A stretch of 46,649 nt of DNA from an uncultured Clostridia bacterium (GTDB lineage: Bacteria > Bacillota > Clostridia > Christensenellales > DTU072), in the NCBI GenBank assembly GCA_944372665.1, contig CALVZV010000006.1, forward strand, positions 1 to 46,649, given 5' to 3'. The notes beneath the pieces were generated by a model that ran no database searches, was not told the origin of the DNA, and was given only the letters and a program-made list of their open reading frames with translations. The first letter of the stretch is position 1, and each line of letters opens with the position of its first letter. Positions 32,434 to 41,491 of the stretch are shown piece by piece. The position numbers and the translations under genes are program-made.

Positions 32434-34008
32434 ATGCCTGGAAAAAAAACAATCGAAACCGAGCCGTCCGTAAAAGCGGCGGACGACGAAAAAGCTCTGC
32501 GGCTTATCGCCGATCTGGTGGAATACGCCAAACAGAAACTTTATCTTAATAAATACGACGCGGTGTACGCTACCAACCAGTTGCTTGCCGAGTTCGGTTT
32601 CGGCGCACCGTCCGCCGAGACCGGCAATCCCGGAGAGCTGCAAAGCGATATACTCGATCCGCTGGTCGCCTATGCCGTGGAACGCGGACTGACCTCGCCC
32701 GAGGACGCGCTGCTGTATGAAACCAGGTTAATGGGTTACGTCACCCCCTCTCCCGGACAGGTCATAACGACTTTCGACGACATAGCCGCTTCCAAGGGCG
32801 CCGAGGCGGCGACGAAATATCTGTGCGACGTTTCCGTCAATTCCAATTATATCCGCATGACGGACATAAAAAAGAATCTGAAATGGAACGCCAAATATCC
32901 GGAGGGCGACCTGACGATCACGGTAAATCTGGCAAAGCCCGAAAAATCCAACGCCGACGTGGCGCGCGCCAAAGCCATGCCGCAGACCGGTTATCCCAAA
33001 TGCCTGCTGTGTCTGGAAAATCTCGGCTACCACGGCAACGCGCGCCATCCCGCCAGAGAGACCATCCGCATAGTGCCGATGTATCTCAACGACGAACCCT
33101 GGTTTATGCAGTTCAGCCCGTACGTGTATTTCGACGAACACTGCATAGCCGTCAGCGAAACGCACCATCCCATGGCGATAACCGACTCTACTTTCGTCAG
33201 GCTGATGGACTTTACCGATCTGTTCCCGCACTTCTTCCTTGGTTCCAACGCCGATCTGCCCATCGTCGGCGGCAGCATACTGGCGCACGAACACTACCAG
33301 GGCGGCAGAAAAGCCCTGCCCATGTTCTCGCGTCCCGTCAGGGAACACTACGTCATTCCCGAATCGCCCGATCTGAGCGTGGGAATACTCGACTGGTACA
33401 ATTCGGTAATACGTCTTTCGTCCCCGTCGCGCGCTTCCGTACAGCGCGCCGCTTCCCGCATTTTGGAGATTTGGCGTAGCTACAGCGACGAAAGCGTGGG
33501 CGTTTTGGCGCATACGGACGCTCCGCACAACACGATCACGCCCATCGCGTGCAAAGAAAGCGGCCAGTACGTGCTGTATCTGATACTGCGCAACAACCGC
33601 ACCGACGAGAAGCACCCCTACGGCATCTTCCATCCCACCGAGGACATGCACAACATCAAAAAAGAAGGCATCGGGCTGATAGAGGCGATGGGTACGTTCA
33701 TACTTCCCGGACGTCTGCAGGAGGAATGCAGAAGGATCCGCGAAATACTCACCTCGGGGCAGGCGCCCGACTTCAAATCCATCAGCGCTCCGGATCATCC
33801 GCTGTCCAAGCATTTCGACATGATCGTGCAGCTCGTTTCCGAATACGGCACCTCGAACACCAACGCCGACGCCAACAAAGCGATCGTGGAGCGTATAAAC
33901 TCCACCTGCGTAAAAATACTTAAGTGTACCGCGGTATTCAAATCGGACGCGTCCGGCAAGGAAGCGTTCGGGCGTTTCATGAACCGTATAGGAGCGGAAA
34001 AGGCGTAG
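32434..34008 (+). CDS. galT: UDP-glucose--hexose-1-phosphate uridylyltransferase, Firmicutes type 2
   Basis: Leloir pathway: galactose-1-phosphate + UDP-glucose to UDP-galactose + glucose-1-phosphate (EC 2.7.7.12). 524 residues, the long type 2 GalT of Firmicutes: YATNQLL near the N-terminus, GYPKCLLCLENLGYHG with paired cysteines, RIVPMYLN, and the active-site region GGSILAHEHYQGG with the uridylylated His. Starting at the ATG (32434) puts AAGGA seven bases upstream; a TTG six bases earlier would overlap that ribosome site. It is followed after 3 bases by dnaX, an unusual partner for a sugar gene. Confidence 0.94.
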   Translation: MPGKKTIETEPSVKAADDEKALRLIADLVEYAKQKLYLNKYDAVYATNQLLAEFGFGAPSAETGNPGELQSDILDPLVAYAVERGLTSPEDALLYETRLMGYVTPSPGQVITTFDDIAASKGAEAATKYLCDVSVNSNYIRMTDIKKNLKWNAKYPEGDLTITVNLAKPEKSNADVARAKAMPQTGYPKCLLCLENLGYHGNARHPARETIRIVPMYLNDEPWFMQFSPYVYFDEHCIAVSETHHPMAITDSTFVRLMDFTDLFPHFFLGSNADLPIVGGSILAHEHYQGGRKALPMFSRPVREHYVIPESPDLSVGILDWYNSVIRLSSPSRASVQRAASRILEIWRSYSDESVGVLAHTDAPHNTITPIACKESGQYVLYLILRNNRTDEKHPYGIFHPTEDMHNIKKEGIGLIEAMGTFILPGRLQEECRRIREILTSGQAPDFKSISAPDHPLSKHFDMIVQLVSEYGTSNTNADANKAIVERINSTCVKILKCTAVFKSDASGKEAFGRFMNRIGAEKA

Positions 34009-34011
34009 AAG

Positions 34012-35637
34012 ATGGCGTATTTATCTCTCTACAGAAAATACCGTCCCGCAACCTGGGATAAGGTCATAGGACAAAAGTACGTGGTACGCACGCTGATAAA
34101 CCAGATAGAACGCGGCACGATCGGGCACGCGTATCTGTTCACCGGCACGCGCGGCACGGGCAAGACCAGCTGCGCCAAGATTTTCGCGCGCGCGATAAAC
34201 TGTCTGGAGCCGGTGAACGGCTCGCCCTGCGGAAAATGCGAAATGTGCCGTGCGCTACGCGGCGAAGGCAGCATCGACATAATAGAAATGGACGCCGCCT
34301 CCAACAACGGGGTCGAGGAAATACGCGATCTGAAGGAAAACGTGCAGTACCCACCCAGCGTGGCAAAATACAAAGTTTATATAATCGACGAAGTGCACAT
34401 GCTTTCGGCTTCGGCGTTCAACGCGCTGCTTAAAACGCTGGAGGAGCCGCCGGAACACGCCGTGTTCGTACTGGCTACCACCGAGGTGCACAAGCTGCCC
34501 GCGACCATACTTTCGCGCTGCATGCGCTTCGATTTCAGGCTGGTGCCCAAAGCCGAGCTGAGCGCGCATCTGGAAAAAATACTGAAAGCCGAAGGCGTAC
34601 GTTTCGAAAAAGGCGCGCCCGAACTGATAGCCGAGCAAGGCGAAGGTTCCGTGCGCGACATGCTTTCGCTGGCGGACATGTGTCTGGCTTATTCTCCCGA
34701 CGAACTTACTCTTAAGGCGGTATACGACGTTCTGGGTTCGTCCGAATTCGATTCGCTGAAGTCGCTTGCGGAGTCGCTGTTGTCGGGCGACGTTTCGTCG
34801 CTGCTGACTCAGACGGAGCAGATATACTCCCGGGGCAAAGGCTTTACCGTGCTCAACAAGGAGCTTGCGCGCTTTTTCAGAGAGCTTATCGCCGTCAAAA
34901 ACGTGCCGGGATACAGAGGCGAATTTTCCGAAGAAGAATTTGCCGAGGTCGTGAAAGTCGCCGAAAAGTACGACAATTACCGCATTGCCAGGATAATGCA
35001 GATACTCGCTTCGGCGGAAGGCGAACTGAGATATTCCACACGTCCGCGCATCACGTTCGAAGCACTGTTGGTAAAAGCCGCGTCCATGTACACCGACGAA
35101 TCCGTCCAGGCTTTGGCGTCCAGGGTACGCGCTCTTGAAAACGCGCTCAGCTCCGGATCGGCGGTATTTGCCGCGCCCGCTCCCGCAAAGTCCAAGGTTT
35201 CTCAGGATGAAATCAAAAAACGGATAACCGATTTTTCGGGTACGGGAACCGAAACCGACGTTTCGGAAGCAACGGTCTTTGACGAAGCGCCGGAGGCGGT
35301 ACGGGACGGCAAAGCCGAAGTATTCATGGGAAACCTGTGTACCGAGGTCCGGACGCAGAGACGCCGTCTGCTGTACAACGCGCTGAACGCCCAGACTAAA
35401 TACTCGCTGGCGGACGGCTGCTTTACCATATTCGCGTCCGATCCAACCTCTTACGCGATGCTGACCGAAGAAAACAATTTAAAGGCACTGGAACAGGCGG
35501 TTTCATACGTCAGCGGCGGTTCGGTAACTTTAAAGATCGACGGCGGCTGCGACGGTGCAGGCAAAGTGCGTCACAGCGCCGTGGACAGAGCCAAGCTGTA
35601 CGACATTCTCGGCGACAGGCTAAAAGAAAAAAAGTAA
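34012..35637 (+). CDS. dnaX: DNA polymerase III subunit gamma/tau
   Basis: Clamp-loader ATPase and replisome organiser. 541 residues: YRKYRP at the N-terminus, Walker A GTRGTGKT (45-52), zinc site Cys64, Cys73, Cys76, Cys79, Walker B/DEVHML, the sensor LATTEVHKLPATILSRC, then the lid and tau C-terminal part (from about residue 370) that contacts helicase and polymerase. No A-rich slippery heptamer with hairpin was noticed, so gamma may not be made. It heads the classical dnaX-ybaB-recR series. Confidence 0.96.
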   Translation: MAYLSLYRKYRPATWDKVIGQKYVVRTLINQIERGTIGHAYLFTGTRGTGKTSCAKIFARAINCLEPVNGSPCGKCEMCRALRGEGSIDIIEMDAASNNGVEEIRDLKENVQYPPSVAKYKVYIIDEVHMLSASAFNALLKTLEEPPEHAVFVLATTEVHKLPATILSRCMRFDFRLVPKAELSAHLEKILKAEGVRFEKGAPELIAEQGEGSVRDMLSLADMCLAYSPDELTLKAVYDVLGSSEFDSLKSLAESLLSGDVSSLLTQTEQIYSRGKGFTVLNKELARFFRELIAVKNVPGYRGEFSEEEFAEVVKVAEKYDNYRIARIMQILASAEGELRYSTRPRITFEALLVKAASMYTDESVQALASRVRALENALSSGSAVFAAPAPAKSKVSQDEIKKRITDFSGTGTETDVSEATVFDEAPEAVRDGKAEVFMGNLCTEVRTQRRRLLYNALNAQTKYSLADGCFTIFASDPTSYAMLTEENNLKALEQAVSYVSGGSVTLKIDGGCDGAGKVRHSAVDRAKLYDILGDRLKEKK

Positions 35638-35684
35638 CGGTCTTTTCCGTAAAACGATATTCTGTATACGGGAGGTAAACTCTT

Positions 35685-36020
35685 ATGGCAAAATTTAACG
35701 GAGGCTTCGGCGGAGGAAACATGCAGCAGCTTATGCGCCAAGCCCAGCAAATGCAGCAAAAACTCGCAGAAGCGCAAAAAGAGCTTGCCGAAACCGAGGT
35801 GGTGGCGCAGTCGGGCGGCGGCATGGTGGAGGTCGTCATGAGCTGTGACCGCACCCTTTCGTCAATTAAAATAAAGCCCGAAGCCGTGGATCCCGACGAC
35901 GTCGAAATGCTGGAGGACATGATCGTTGCCGCGTTCAACGAAGCCATAAAGCTCGTCGAAGAAGAGCAGGAACGTCTTATGGGACCGTTGACGGGAGGCA
36001 AACTCGGAGGATTGTTCTGA
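35685..36020 (+). CDS. ybaB: YbaB/EbfC family nucleoid-associated protein
   Basis: 111 residues: a Gly/Met/Gln-rich N-terminus (NMQQLMRQAQQMQQKLAEAQ), a coiled helix, then the strand block VVAQSGGGMVEVVMSCD and KIKPEAVDPDDVEMLEDMI. It binds DNA as a tweezer-like dimer and is often co-transcribed with dnaX and recR. A strong GGGAGG eight bases upstream supports the start. The 47-base gap after dnaX holds only this ribosome site. Confidence 0.95.
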   Translation: MAKFNGGFGGGNMQQLMRQAQQMQQKLAEAQKELAETEVVAQSGGGMVEVVMSCDRTLSSIKIKPEAVDPDDVEMLEDMIVAAFNEAIKLVEEEQERLMGPLTGGKLGGLF

Positions 36021-36021
36021 T

Positions 36022-36603
36022 ATGATCCCGGCTGCGCTCGCAAAGCTCGTCGCCGAATTCCGCAAACTTCCCGCCGTAGGCATGAAAACGGCTATGCGTT
36101 ACGCCTATTCAGTGCTGGAAATGAGCACGGACGATGCCGAAGATTTCGCCGCGGCGATCCTCGAAGCCAAGAACAAGATAAAGATCTGTTCGGAATGCGG
36201 CGATTATACCGACGCCGACGTATGCAGCCGCTGTCTGACGGCGGACAAATCGGTGATATGCGTCGTGGGAGAGCCTAAAGACATCCACGCCATAGAAAAG
36301 CTCGGTACCTATAACGGCGTTTATCACGCGCTGCACGGGCTGCTGGACTTCCGCAAGGGCATAAGCGCCGACAACATAAGGATAAAGGAACTGCTGTCGC
36401 GTCTTGACGGCGTCAAGGAAGTCATTTTAGCGACGAATCCCGATATCTGCGGAGAAATGACGGCAAATTATATCGCAGGGCTGATCAAACCGTTGGGCAT
36501 AAAGGTGACGCGGCTGGCGCACGGTATCCCCATGGGCTCGGAAATAGAATACGCCGACGAAATGACCTTGGGAAAAGCGCTCTCCGACAGAAAAGAGATG
36601 TAA
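36022..36603 (+). CDS. recR: Recombination protein RecR
   Basis: 193 residues. Helix-hairpin-helix (FRKLPAVGMKTAMRYA, 13-28), C4 zinc finger Cys56, Cys59, Cys68, Cys71, Toprim domain (SVICVVGEPKDIHAIEKLG) and C-terminal Walker-like TRLAHGIPMGSEIEYAD. Acts with RecO (encoded at 19107) and RecF to load RecA on gapped DNA. It starts 1 base after ybaB with GGAGG in the ybaB end. Last intact gene of the galT-to-recR run. Confidence 0.96.
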   Translation: MIPAALAKLVAEFRKLPAVGMKTAMRYAYSVLEMSTDDAEDFAAAILEAKNKIKICSECGDYTDADVCSRCLTADKSVICVVGEPKDIHAIEKLGTYNGVYHALHGLLDFRKGISADNIRIKELLSRLDGVKEVILATNPDICGEMTANYIAGLIKPLGIKVTRLAHGIPMGSEIEYADEMTLGKALSDRKEM

Positions 36604-36609
36604 CGCCCG

Positions 36610-37628
36610 ATGCCCGGATTGCTCCTACGTCCGCACGATAAGGCAAAATTTATTTCCGTAATAGTAACCGTGGCGGCGGTATGCCTGTCTTCGGTTTCTT
36701 TGATCCTTTTCGGTATCCGTACGACCCGAACGGCAGCTGTCACTTCCGTATACTGAATTACGGGAATCTCTATTATAGCGGCGCTTATTCAGATCATCGT
36801 TTTCAAAAAATCCGTCAAACGCGTAGCGACTGACTTCGTAATGAGCGAATTTGTGCTTTCTTTAAGAAAAATCCGCTTTTTCGATAAAGTATTTTCCGAT
36901 TTGAGATACCGCGTTTCTTTTATGACGTTCGTCACGCTCGTCGGCAACGTGGGATTCCTGTATACCTGTTGGCAATGGCGATCTCCCACCGTTCGACGTG
37001 GTATGCGTCTTTGCTGGGGATTTATGCGGCGTTATATATTCTCCGCTCCGCGGTCGTCTATGCGGACAAACGCCATGTCGGCAAATACGGCATGAAAGCT
37101 CAATGGATGATTTTTCTGGCGGTGGGCGCATGTCTTCCCGTTATCGGCGGGGTCATGGTCGTGCCGATAATCCAAATGTCGATAGGCAACTATCCGAAAG
37201 GCGGCGGGCTGTTCAGCGTGGTCATTAACTCTTTATTCGCGCTTATAAAGATAATAATCGCCGTGACGGGAATAGCAAAATCCGGCAACCGCAGACAGCC
37301 TGTGGTCTTTGCTCTGAAAAGCATCAACTCGATATTTGCTTTATTTTCGCTGTTGACACTGCAGCTTTCCATAATAATAGCTTTTGCGCACGGTTATACT
37401 ATGTGGGAACTTATAGTGGCGCTTGGCGTACTTGTAGATTCTGCTACAATAGGTCTCGGCGTATTTATGATAGTCTATGGCTTATTTTCTTTAAAAAAGA
37501 AAAGATATTTCGAAGCCGACTCTATCGACTCTACGGCACTGATATCGGCGTGCGAAAACCGTGACAGCCTGCCCGAGGAAAACGAAACTTCAGCTTTGCC
37601 GAACGAAAAGACCGATACTTCGGATTAA
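36610..37628 (+). pseudogene. Broken polytopic membrane protein gene (in-frame stop plus frameshift)
   Basis: Read in recR's frame from the ATG at 36610, a membrane helix (KFISVIVTVAAVCLSSVSLIL) is followed by a TGA at 36754-36756. The same frame then continues with a second helix and FSDLRYRVSFMTFVTLVGNVGFLY to about 36965. One missing base near 36966 moves the rest into another frame, which runs on with LAMAISHRSTWYASLLGIYAAL and four or five more helices to the stop at 37628. Put together this gives about 340 residues resembling a common but unnamed clostridial membrane family with a Y-RS-W-aromatic motif. Two lesions suggest decay; a sequencing error could explain one. The last 200 codons (from about 36969) remain open. 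Its stop overlaps that of the convergent maturase gene. Confidence 0.7.
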
Positions 37629-38731
37629 CGGATCCTAACAAGATGTCTTAACGCCTTCTTCAAAAACTTTTTCGTGGCTTCGCACTTGTCCACGTCCATG
37701 GCTTCGCGCCTGCATCCGCCGCCGCACAGCGACAGGTAAGAGCACGCAGCGCATTCCTCCCTGACAGAAGCGCCCTCTTTTAAAAACCGCGCCGCAGCGG
37801 GCGACGCCTGCAGCGCATAAAAGCCGTCCTTTTCTATGTTGCCCGTCTCGTATCCGTCCGTGCAGAAAAAGTCGCACGGATACACCGTTCCGTCGGCTTC
37901 GATAACGAACTGCCTTTCGCAGCGGCCGTTCATTCCGCACAGCTCCGCACGGCCGTTACGGCTCAGACACGCCAGATTGTCGAAATACCTTACCGATGTG
38001 TAATGTCCCGTCAGTATATCTTTCAGATACTCGTCGAAAGCGCCTTCCAAATAGCGGTAATAATCGTCCGCGCTAAGTTCGTAGCCTTCCGCCGAATAAT
38101 CGGGAGCGCGGTCCACGCGCCCGGAGGCGTCGTACCTCAATGGCTTCAGCACGGGTATGAACTGAATGAACCCGGACACGTTATCCCTGAGAAAACGGTA
38201 CGCTTCGCGTATGTTGTCCGCGACCGGTTTGGTGACCACGCATAACGCATTGAACTCGACGCCGCCCTCTTTCAGTATCTTCACAGCTCTCATCACCGAT
38301 GAAAAACTTTCCTCTCCCGACTTGAAAACGCGCATGGCATTCAGCGTTTCGCCGCCGTCCACCGACAGTCCGACCAAAACGCCGCCGTAGCGGAATATCC
38401 TTGCCCATTCCTCGTCTATCAACGTGCCGTTGGTCTGCACGTTCAGATATATCGGGGTACCGTATTTGTTCAGTTCTCTCGACCATACTATCGCCTGACG
38501 GAAAAAATCTTTCCCTGCCAGCAACGGTTCTCCGCCCTGGAACACCATATATACGGGATCGCTTTTGGCGTACTCGAATGCCTCCGTAAATATTTTTTTC
38601 AGGGTCTTTAAAGACATCGTCCCCCTGTCCGGTATTTTGCGGCGGGCGCTCAGATCGTTATAGAAACAGTACCTGCAATCCATGTTGCATTTTGCGGACA
38701 CGGGTTTTATCATCACCGAAAGCGGAGGCAT
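37625..38731 (-). CDS. Anaerobic sulfatase-maturating enzyme (radical SAM)
   Basis: 368 residues. Radical-SAM cluster site CNMDCRYC with Cys15, Cys19 and Cys22, FQGGEPLL (GGE motif), NVQTNGTLID, and a C-terminal SPASM-type region with CGMNGRCERQFVIEADGTVYPCDFF and CAACSYLSLCGGGCRRE for two further iron-sulfur clusters. It converts an active-site Cys or Ser of sulfatases to formylglycine without oxygen. The start at 38731 shares one base with the sulfatase stop (TAATG) and has AGGGGG eight bases upstream; a longer frame to 39028 would lie inside the sulfatase. The neighbouring sulfatase is the obvious substrate. Confidence 0.94.
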   Translation of the reverse strand: MPPLSVMIKPVSAKCNMDCRYCFYNDLSARRKIPDRGTMSLKTLKKIFTEAFEYAKSDPVYMVFQGGEPLLAGKDFFRQAIVWSRELNKYGTPIYLNVQTNGTLIDEEWARIFRYGGVLVGLSVDGGETLNAMRVFKSGEESFSSVMRAVKILKEGGVEFNALCVVTKPVADNIREAYRFLRDNVSGFIQFIPVLKPLRYDASGRVDRAPDYSAEGYELSADDYYRYLEGAFDEYLKDILTGHYTSVRYFDNLACLSRNGRAELCGMNGRCERQFVIEADGTVYPCDFFCTDGYETGNIEKDGFYALQASPAAARFLKEGASVREECAACSYLSLCGGGCRREAMDVDKCEATKKFLKKALRHLVRIR

Positions 38732-40683
38732 TACAGTATCCCCCTTCTGTTTTCGCGCACGGAGCGGTTGAACTCCTCCAGCTCCTTTTTCAGTAGCTCC
38801 GCCGTTTCGGGCAGGCGTTTGGAAATATCGTACGCCTCTATCGGATCGGCGTCCAGATCGAACAGATAGTTGTTGTAAAACTGGTTGAAGAACGCCGAAT
38901 TTTCGCTTTGAACGTGTCTGAAATATTTGTAATCCACGCCGTCCACGCGCATCTGTACCGCCCGGGCTTTGCCGCGCTTCAGATAGAAAAGCTTGTCGTG
39001 TACGACGGCGTACGGATCTTCCGACCACAGTTTTTTCAACGAAACACCGTCGATGATCCTGTCGGACGGCAGAGAAAGGATACCGCAGTATTCCAGAATC
39101 GTCGGGAAAAAGTCTATATTCATGGCGGCAGCGTCTATCACCACCGTTTCCCCTCTGACCTCGGCGCCGTTCTTATAATATGTGAACACGCTCTTTTCGC
39201 CGGCTGCGCCTACATTGCCGCTTGGATACGAAACGATCAGCGGCACTTTCATGCCTCCCTCGAAAGTGGTGTTCTTTCTGCCGCGAAGCGCTCCTGCAGC
39301 GCCCTCCCTGCCGGGTCCGTTGTCGCTGGTAAAAACTATAAGCGTGTCGTCGTAAACGCCTTTGGCTCTCAGCGTATCCAGAACGGTACCCAGGTAGCGG
39401 TCGAATTCTTCGATACAGTCTATGTAAGTGTCGTCGGAAACGTCGCCCTTCCCCGCTCCGTTATTATTCGAGAAAATAGGATAATGCGGCCAGGGGGTCG
39501 TATAATAAGCAAAGAATTTTTCGCCCGAATCGATCGAGTCGGTTATAAACTTATTGAGTTCCTCGGTAAATGCGGCTGTGGACAGACTCTGGTCCAGATT
39601 GTCGGCGTGCGTTCTGACAAGCTCGTGCGAATATTCGCCGGAATCCGAAACGCTGTCGCGTACCCATTCGTAAGGGGTCATGTCGTTGACGTAATAGCTG
39701 CCGTAAAAATAATCGAACCCCTGCGCGGTGGGCAGATATTCGCCGTAGTCGCCAAGGTTCCATTTACCGATGCAGCCGGTCGAATAGCCTGCCGCCCGAA
39801 GCGCCTCCGCCAGCGTAATTTCGTCGCCCAGTATCCCGTCCACGTTATATAAAAACTGGAAGGGATTGACAAAATGCGTTATCGAATACGGATCGGATTC
39901 CACAGTCGTGGGAAACACGACGTTATCCAGATACCCGCGGGAGGAATAGCGCCCCGTAAGCAAAGAAAAACGCGACGGCGAACACACGGGACTGGCAGCG
40001 TAGAAATTATCCATCATTATACCGTTATCGGCTATACTGTCGATATTCGGTGTATTAATAGTGGCGTTAAGGGAGCCTAAATAGCTGTATGACGAAATAT
40101 CCGCATACGCCATGTCGTCCATCAGTATCACTAACACGTTAGGAGCATCCTCCCCCGCTTTTCCTATGGAAGCCAGATACTCGTCATGTCCGCGGCTAAG
40201 GTCTTTGACGCGCGGACGCACTCTCAGGCTCATAAAGAAAACGTAGCTCACCGACAGCGCCAGCATCAGCACCAGCGACACCGCCGCCGTGACTTTGGCA
40301 CGCATGCGTCCGCATTTTTTCGCCGCCGTCAATGCGGCAGCGAACAGAATCGCCGCAGGCAACGCCCACAGCGCGTTCCACCAGAGGCGTTTGGCAAAAG
40401 GCTCCGCGCCCCAAATCAAAAAGAATACGAATATCCCCGCTATACCCGTCAGCGCCGACACGGCGACCGTCAGGGGCAGTCTGTTTTTGAATATCACCGA
40501 AACCGCCGCCCACAGCGAAGCCAGCGCCGACATTGCCGCAACGAACGGCGGCAGCTGGTTGAACCCGCTCGCAAGCATTACCGTAACGGCGGCGCCCGTA
40601 AAAATAAGACATAATAAATCGGGTACGCGTTTTTGCGAATCTACCGTAAATCCTTTTTCGTCTTCGGCACGGGAATTTTTCAT
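38731..40683 (-). CDS. Membrane-anchored sulfatase with five N-terminal helices
   Basis: 650 residues from 40683, chosen because GGGAGGGG lies five bases upstream; a longer frame to 40740 would start in the -35 box. Five helices (about 24-152) precede a sulfatase S1 domain: metal-binding LMDDMAYAD (Asp189/Asp190), formylglycine motif CSPSR with Cys234, GKWNLGD, and TSDNGPG. With five helices and a cytosolic N-terminus the catalytic domain should face outside. The layout copies lipoteichoic acid synthase, but the active residue is Cys in a true CxPSR motif, not the Thr of LtaS. It hydrolyses sulfate esters of a glycan or similar; the substrate is unknown. It is co-transcribed with its maturase. 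Confidence 0.9.
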   Translation of the reverse strand: MKNSRAEDEKGFTVDSQKRVPDLLCLIFTGAAVTVMLASGFNQLPPFVAAMSALASLWAAVSVIFKNRLPLTVAVSALTGIAGIFVFFLIWGAEPFAKRLWWNALWALPAAILFAAALTAAKKCGRMRAKVTAAVSLVLMLALSVSYVFFMSLRVRPRVKDLSRGHDEYLASIGKAGEDAPNVLVILMDDMAYADISSYSYLGSLNATINTPNIDSIADNGIMMDNFYAASPVCSPSRFSLLTGRYSSRGYLDNVVFPTTVESDPYSITHFVNPFQFLYNVDGILGDEITLAEALRAAGYSTGCIGKWNLGDYGEYLPTAQGFDYFYGSYYVNDMTPYEWVRDSVSDSGEYSHELVRTHADNLDQSLSTAAFTEELNKFITDSIDSGEKFFAYYTTPWPHYPIFSNNNGAGKGDVSDDTYIDCIEEFDRYLGTVLDTLRAKGVYDDTLIVFTSDNGPGREGAAGALRGRKNTTFEGGMKVPLIVSYPSGNVGAAGEKSVFTYYKNGAEVRGETVVIDAAAMNIDFFPTILEYCGILSLPSDRIIDGVSLKKLWSEDPYAVVHDKLFYLKRGKARAVQMRVDGVDYKYFRHVQSENSAFFNQFYNNYLFDLDADPIEAYDISKRLPETAELLKKELEEFNRSVRENRRGIL

Positions 40684-40711
40684 TTTGCCCCTCCCGGAAT
40701 TTGTATCAAAT

Positions 40712-40740
40712 ATTATAACCCAAACCGTCGGATAAGTCAA
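40712..40740 (-). promoter_or_regulatory. Promoter of the sulfatase-maturase operon
   Basis: Minus strand: TTGACT (40735-40740), 17-base spacer, perfect TATAAT (40712-40717), about 28 bases before the sulfatase ATG. Confidence 0.85.
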
Positions 40741-40802
40741 CGGGCGCCAAAAGCGTATAAAACGGCGATTCGGGGCAAAACTAAATGCGAGAGGTGTAAA
40801 AT

Positions 40803-41429
40803 ATGTTAGTCAGCATGATTGTTTTGGGCGTCCTGGCATTGATGGTCATAGTCGGTCTCGGCCGCCCCGTATTGAAAGATTTTCGCATTCACTGGATAGC
40901 GGCGCTGGTATTCTTCGCCGCCGTGATAGGACTGAATTTCATTCCGCTTATCAAGATAGGAAACTTCACTTTCAGCGTAGGAACGGCTTTGTTCTATCTG
41001 ACGATAATCGTCGCTTTCTTTATACGGAGCAAGGTTTCCACGGCTTTCACCGCATTCGCAGCCGCTCTGATTTTCGGAGGACTTATATATGCGGCGACGA
41101 GAGTCGCGCTGCTGAGCGGCAACGAATTTTTCGGCACTACGAATTACGCTTACGCGCTGATAATGGGATTTTTGGCGTTCATCCTTGCCAGAAACGGCAA
41201 ATATTCTTTCCTTATCGCAGCGGAAGCCATGATGCTGGCAAATATGCTGGTACAGATACAAAGCGCGCAATTCAGCCTGAATTACGGCTTCGACTGGGCG
41301 GTGGTGGCGGCTGCCACGGCGTTCACTTTCCACGCTATAACCGTGTTGATACTGACGCATCTGCCCGCGGACAAACGCGGCAAAAGCCGCCTTGCGGAAA
41401 TGTTCGAAGCCGATCGGCTGAAAGACTGA
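40803..41429 (+). CDS. Uncharacterised polytopic membrane protein
   Basis: 208 residues, about seven hydrophobic segments, no family recognised. It starts MLVSMIVLGVLALMVIVGLG, has a conserved-looking FIPLIKIGNFTFSVGTALFY segment in the middle, and ends in a short charged tail (PADKRGKSRLAEMFEADRLKD). No catalytic or transport motif stands out. GAGAGG about seven bases upstream supports the start. It is a single gene between the divergent sulfatase promoter and a bidirectional terminator. Confidence 0.8.
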   Translation: MLVSMIVLGVLALMVIVGLGRPVLKDFRIHWIAALVFFAAVIGLNFIPLIKIGNFTFSVGTALFYLTIIVAFFIRSKVSTAFTAFAAALIFGGLIYAATRVALLSGNEFFGTTNYAYALIMGFLAFILARNGKYSFLIAAEAMMLANMLVQIQSAQFSLNYGFDWAVVAAATAFTFHAITVLILTHLPADKRGKSRLAEMFEADRLKD

Positions 41430-41446
41430 TTTCGACGTTCCGAACC

Positions 41447-41477
41447 GGAAAAGACCGCCGTCAAGGCGGTCTTTTCC
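41447..41477. terminator. Bidirectional terminator
   Basis: Perfect 13-bp inverted repeat GGAAAAGACCGCC / GGCGGTCTTTTCC around a 5-base loop. It has a T run on both strands within the arms, so it can end the plus-strand membrane protein gene (stop at 41429) and the minus-strand glycosyltransferase-like gene (stop at 41492). Confidence 0.85.
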
Positions 41478-41491
41478 GTGTCGTTTAATGT

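Noticed and set aside
34012-35637. Programmed frameshift in dnaX making a gamma subunit
   Set aside because: No A6G-type slippery site with a following hairpin was noticed in the expected region.
36754-36756. TGA in the membrane protein gene read as a sense codon (recoding or selenocysteine)
   Set aside because: Other genes in the window use TGA as a normal stop, no selenocysteine hairpin is seen, and a frameshift lies further on, so gene decay is simpler.
38731-39028. N-terminal extension of the sulfatase-maturating enzyme
   Set aside because: These 99 codons are Arg/Gly-rich, lie wholly inside the sulfatase gene in another frame, and the real start at 38731 has a strong ribosome site.
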